From Magnetococcales bacterium (GTDB lineage Bacteria; Pseudomonadota; Magnetococcia; Magnetococcales; Magnetaquicoccaceae), in NCBI GenBank assembly GCA_015229095.1, contig JADGCE010000049.1:1332-17070 (forward strand): a stretch of 15,739 nt of DNA, in the 5' to 3' direction. Position numbers and translations under genes: made by a program. The notes below the pieces were generated by a model. It saw nothing but the letters and a program-made list of their open reading frames with translations, was not told where the DNA came from and searched no databases. Shown here in pieces: positions 13,475-15,739 of the stretch. Position 1 is the stretch's first letter. Each line of letters opens with the position of its first letter.

Positions 13475-14439
13475 GGTTGGACCACGGGGGGTATCTGTTC
13501 CAGTACGGTGCGGATCAGATAGCGGGGTCGTTGCTTGGTCTGGTGGTAGATGCGTCCCAGATATTCCCCCATCATGCCCATGCCGAACAGCAAAACTCCC
13601 ACCAGGAAAAAGAGGATGGCAAAGAGGGTGAACACCCCCTCCACCTCCGGGCCCACCACCAGACGGCGGATGGTCAGGTAGACCACAAAGAGCAGGGAGG
13701 CGATGGCGATGCTGATACCGATCAGGGAAAACATCCGCAAGGGGGCGGCGGAAAAGCCGGTCATCAGGTCAAAATAGAGCTGCATCAGGGTGAAGAGGGA
13801 ATATTTGGAACGACCGGCGGCCCGCTCTTCATGTTCCACGACAATTTCGGTGCTGTTGCCTGCATAGAGGAAGGCGAGGGCCGGGATGAAGGTGAAGGAT
13901 TCCTGGGAGGCCAGCAGCGGAACCACCACCTCCCGGTGATAGCCCCGCAGCATGCAGCCCTGATCGGTGATGCGGATGCGGGTGATCTTTTCCCGCAGCC
14001 GATTCATGACCTTGCCGGCCACCTGTCGCCAGAGCACATCCTGCCGTTTGCGGCGGATGGTGCCCACATAGTCATGGCCGGCATCCATCTGGGCCAGCAG
14101 TTTGGGAATCTCTTCGGGGGGATTTTGCAGGTCTGCATCCAGGGTGATGATATATTGGCCACGGCAATGGTTGAAACCGGCGATGATGGCCGCATGTTGG
14201 CCAAAGTTGGTTTTCAGGATGATCACCCGGGTGGTGGCGGGCATGGCCTGAAACTGCTGGTGCAGCAGGCGGGGGGTCTGGTCCCGGCTGCCATCGTCCA
14301 CGAAAAGAATTTCGTAGGAGCGGCCCAGCCCTTCCATCACCGCATAGAGCCGCCGGAAGAGCAGCGGCAGCACCGACTCCTCGTTGTAGACGGGGATCAC
14401 CACAGAAATTTCCGGGTTTTGCGGGGTCTCTGGGGACAT
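13471..14439 (-). CDS. arnC: Undecaprenyl-phosphate 4-deoxy-4-formamido-L-arabinose transferase ArnC
   Basis: Inner-membrane GT2 glycosyltransferase that moves L-Ara4FN from UDP to undecaprenyl phosphate. It has 322 residues, the same as E. coli ArnC. Cytoplasmic GT-A domain: S-V-V-I-P-V-Y-N-E (12-20), L-F-V-D-D-G-S (45-51), N-F-G-Q-H-A-A-I-I-A-G-F (78-89) and the metal-binding D-A-D-L-Q-N-P-P-E-E (101-110). The G-C-M-L-R-G-Y-H-R segment near 164 also matches. Two hydrophobic hairpin segments (about 233-257 and 268-290) precede G-E-Y-L-G-R-I-Y and P-R-Y near the C-terminus. The ribosome site GGAAGGA overlaps the end of arnB and the start is 3 nt past the arnB stop. Other GT2 polyprenyl-phosphate transferases share this architecture, but the operon fixes the assignment. 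Confidence 0.93.
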   Translation of the reverse strand: MSPETPQNPEISVVIPVYNEESVLPLLFRRLYAVMEGLGRSYEILFVDDGSRDQTPRLLHQQFQAMPATTRVIILKTNFGQHAAIIAGFNHCRGQYIITLDADLQNPPEEIPKLLAQMDAGHDYVGTIRRKRQDVLWRQVAGKVMNRLREKITRIRITDQGCMLRGYHREVVVPLLASQESFTFIPALAFLYAGNSTEIVVEHEERAAGRSKYSLFTLMQLYFDLMTGFSAAPLRMFSLIGISIAIASLLFVVYLTIRRLVVGPEVEGVFTLFAILFFLVGVLLFGMGMMGEYLGRIYHQTKQRPRYLIRTVLEQIPPVVQP

Positions 14440-14442
14440 GGG

Positions 14443-15579
14443 CTATCCTTCCAATACCTGCCGAATGGCCGCCACGACCATCTCCACCTCTTCCAGGGTC
14501 ATGGTGGGATAGAGGGGCAGGGAGACCACCGTGTTGCCGATCTGTTCGGCGATGGGAAACTGGCCGGGGCGAAAACCGAAGGTTTCCGAAAAATAGTGGG
14601 TCAGGTGGACCGGGCGATAGTTGACCATGCAGCTGATGCCCCGCTCTTGCAGGGCCTGCACGAAGCGATCCCGCGCCATCCCTTCCACCAGGATGGGCAG
14701 CAGATGGTGGGCATGCACGGCCCCCGGCGGGGTGGTGGAGAAGAGCCGCAGGCCGGGCAGGGGGGCCAGCAGCTCCTGGTAGCGTTGCACCAGGGTGCGC
14801 CGTCGTTGCAGGTTGGCCTCCATGCGTTCCAGTTGTGGCAGCAGGATGGCGGCTTCAATGTTGCTCATGTTGTATTTCCAGCCCATGAGGGTCATATCCC
14901 AGTGCTGGTAGCCTTTGACGGTCCGTTCGGCGCCGCTTTTGGTCATGCCGTGCAGACGCAGCAGCCGCAATTTTTCGTAGAGGGCTGTATCGTTGGTGGC
15001 CAGTGCCCCCCCCTCGCCACAGGTGATATTTTTGGTGGCATAAAAGCTGAAGCAGGCGGTCTGGCTGCGGGCGGCGGGGCGTATGCCGTGCCAATGCCCT
15101 TCGAGGCAGTGGGCGGCATCCTCGACGATGGCCAGGCCGTGCTGGTTGGCCACGGCACCCATGGACTCCATGTCGCAGAGACGCCCGTAGAGATGGACCG
15201 GCAGGATGGCCTTGCTGCGGGGGGTGAGGGCGGCGGCGATCCGTTGCACATCAAGATTGCCGCTCTCCGGCTCCACATCCACAAAGACGGGGCGGGCCCC
15301 GGACTCCAGGATGGCGGTGGCGGTGGCGATAAAGGTCATGGGGGTGGTGATCACCTCATCCCCCGGACCGATGCCCAGGGCCAGCAGGGAGAGGTGCATG
15401 GCGCCGGTGCAACTGGTGACCGCCAGCAGATGGCGGCAGCCCAGATAGTCGGCCAGCTTTTTTTCCAACAGGGCCACGGTCTCGCCGGTGGTGAGGACCG
15501 GATGGCGGATGGCCTGGGCCACCGAATCGATCTCCGCCTGACCGAGATCGTGGCGGAAAAAGGGCACTTTAAAATTCAT
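14443..15579 (-). CDS. arnB: UDP-L-Ara4O aminotransferase ArnB (DegT/DnrJ/EryC1 family)
   Basis: PLP-dependent aminotransferase that converts UDP-L-Ara4O to UDP-L-Ara4N with glutamate as donor. It has 378 residues from the ATG at 15579 (E. coli 379-385). Motifs: T-T-G-E near 30, T-S-C-T-G-A-M-H near 55-62, G-D-E-V-I-T-T-P near 73, V-E-D-A-A-H-C near 152-158 (PLP-binding Asp154), F-S-F-Y-A-T-K-N-I-T-C-G-E-G-G near 177-191 (Schiff-base Lys183), and Y-N-M-S-N-I-E-A-A near 240. A 14-residue upstream extension to 15621 is open but would read through a strong hairpin; the ATG at 15579 has GGGGGAG about 11 nt upstream. The family covers many sugar aminotransferases; assignment as ArnB rests on the arnC-arnA-arnD neighbours and similar length. 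First gene of the operon. Confidence 0.9.
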   Translation of the reverse strand: MNFKVPFFRHDLGQAEIDSVAQAIRHPVLTTGETVALLEKKLADYLGCRHLLAVTSCTGAMHLSLLALGIGPGDEVITTPMTFIATATAILESGARPVFVDVEPESGNLDVQRIAAALTPRSKAILPVHLYGRLCDMESMGAVANQHGLAIVEDAAHCLEGHWHGIRPAARSQTACFSFYATKNITCGEGGALATNDTALYEKLRLLRLHGMTKSGAERTVKGYQHWDMTLMGWKYNMSNIEAAILLPQLERMEANLQRRRTLVQRYQELLAPLPGLRLFSTTPPGAVHAHHLLPILVEGMARDRFVQALQERGISCMVNYRPVHLTHYFSETFGFRPGQFPIAEQIGNTVVSLPLYPTMTLEEVEMVVAAIRQVLEG

Positions 15580-15615
15580 GGCACGCAGCACTCCCCCAGC
15601 AAACGGGTGGCAATT

Positions 15616-15649
15616 CCCCACACTGCCGTTAATGGGCAGCCGAGTGGGG
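15616..15649 (-). promoter_or_regulatory. Stem-loop in the arnB leader
   Basis: CCCCAC (15616-15621) pairs with GTGGGG (15644-15649), and inside it CTGCC (15623-15627) pairs with GGCAG (15635-15639). The result is an 11-bp interrupted stem with a 7-nt loop and an asymmetric bulge. It ends 36 nt before the arnB start. If the predicted promoter at 15651-15679 is right, the transcript would begin almost at the base of this hairpin. It could be an mRNA-stabilising 5' structure or a regulatory leader. Confidence 0.4.
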
Positions 15650-15650
15650 G

Positions 15651-15679
15651 ATTTTCCTGCCCTTTGCCCTCCCGGTCAA
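15651..15679 (-). promoter_or_regulatory. Candidate promoter of the arn operon
   Basis: On the minus strand, TTGACC (complement of 15674-15679, five of six -35 positions) lies 17 bp before GAAAAT (complement of 15651-15656, four of six -10 positions). Predicted start near 15643. The rest of the stretch to the window end (15680-15739) holds G-rich and T/A homopolymers and no gene start or stop that I can support. Confidence 0.35.
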
Positions 15680-15739
15680 GGAATTATCGGCTTTTTTGTG
15701 TCGGGTGGTGGTGGGGGGGCGGAGAGGGGCAAAAAAAGG

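Noticed and set aside
15580..15621. N-terminal extension of arnB to 15621
   Set aside because: The added 14 residues are not conserved, the extended start lies within the leader hairpin, and a normal ATG with a ribosome site exists at 15579.

Overview
The window reads as a chromosomal segment of a Gram-negative proteobacterium with GC-rich DNA. It encodes outer-membrane-type lipoproteins, peptidoglycan synthesis enzymes and the lipid A aminoarabinose (L-Ara4N) pathway. The HolC tail ends in an alphaproteobacterial-style segment (YWQQ...GGW). A secreted Gly/Asn/Trp/Tyr-rich protein resembles sulfur-globule envelope proteins. Together these fit a sulfur-oxidising alphaproteobacterium or a magnetococcus-like lineage, but that placement is inference and weak.

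Layout. Left end, minus strand: two lipoprotein genes, a COG3014-type TPR-like lipoprotein followed by a YcfL-family lipoprotein. In gammaproteobacteria such genes sit beside lpoB, the activator of PBP1B. Divergent from them on the plus strand is a four-gene island, murF-mraY-ftsW-murG. This is a fragment of the division and cell wall (dcw) cluster in canonical order, except that murD, which normally lies between mraY and ftsW, is absent and replaced by a 56-nt gap. The island stops after murG at a hairpin terminator, so murC, murB and ddl do not follow.

Middle, minus strand: two small secreted-protein genes, each with its own recognisable promoter. One encodes an eight-cysteine protein of unknown function and the other the sulfur-globule-like repeat protein. 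Next to them is the classic pepA-holC pair (leucyl aminopeptidase and DNA polymerase III chi).

Right third, minus strand: a compact operon, arnB-arnC-arnA(formyltransferase)-arnA(decarboxylase)-arnD. The order is that of the enterobacterial arn operon, but the normally bifunctional ArnA is two separate proteins. These genes convert UDP-glucuronate to undecaprenyl-phosphate-L-Ara4N for lipid A modification. The flippase (arnE/F), the lipid A transferase (arnT) and UDP-glucose dehydrogenase are not in the window.

The main themes are envelope biogenesis (peptidoglycan precursors, septal glycan polymerase, lipoproteins, lipid A charge modification) plus two orphan secreted proteins. I found no mobile element, CRISPR array, tRNA or rRNA, and no gene set that clearly amounts to a new system. 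The most unusual points are the missing murD, the split ArnA and the two small secreted proteins.
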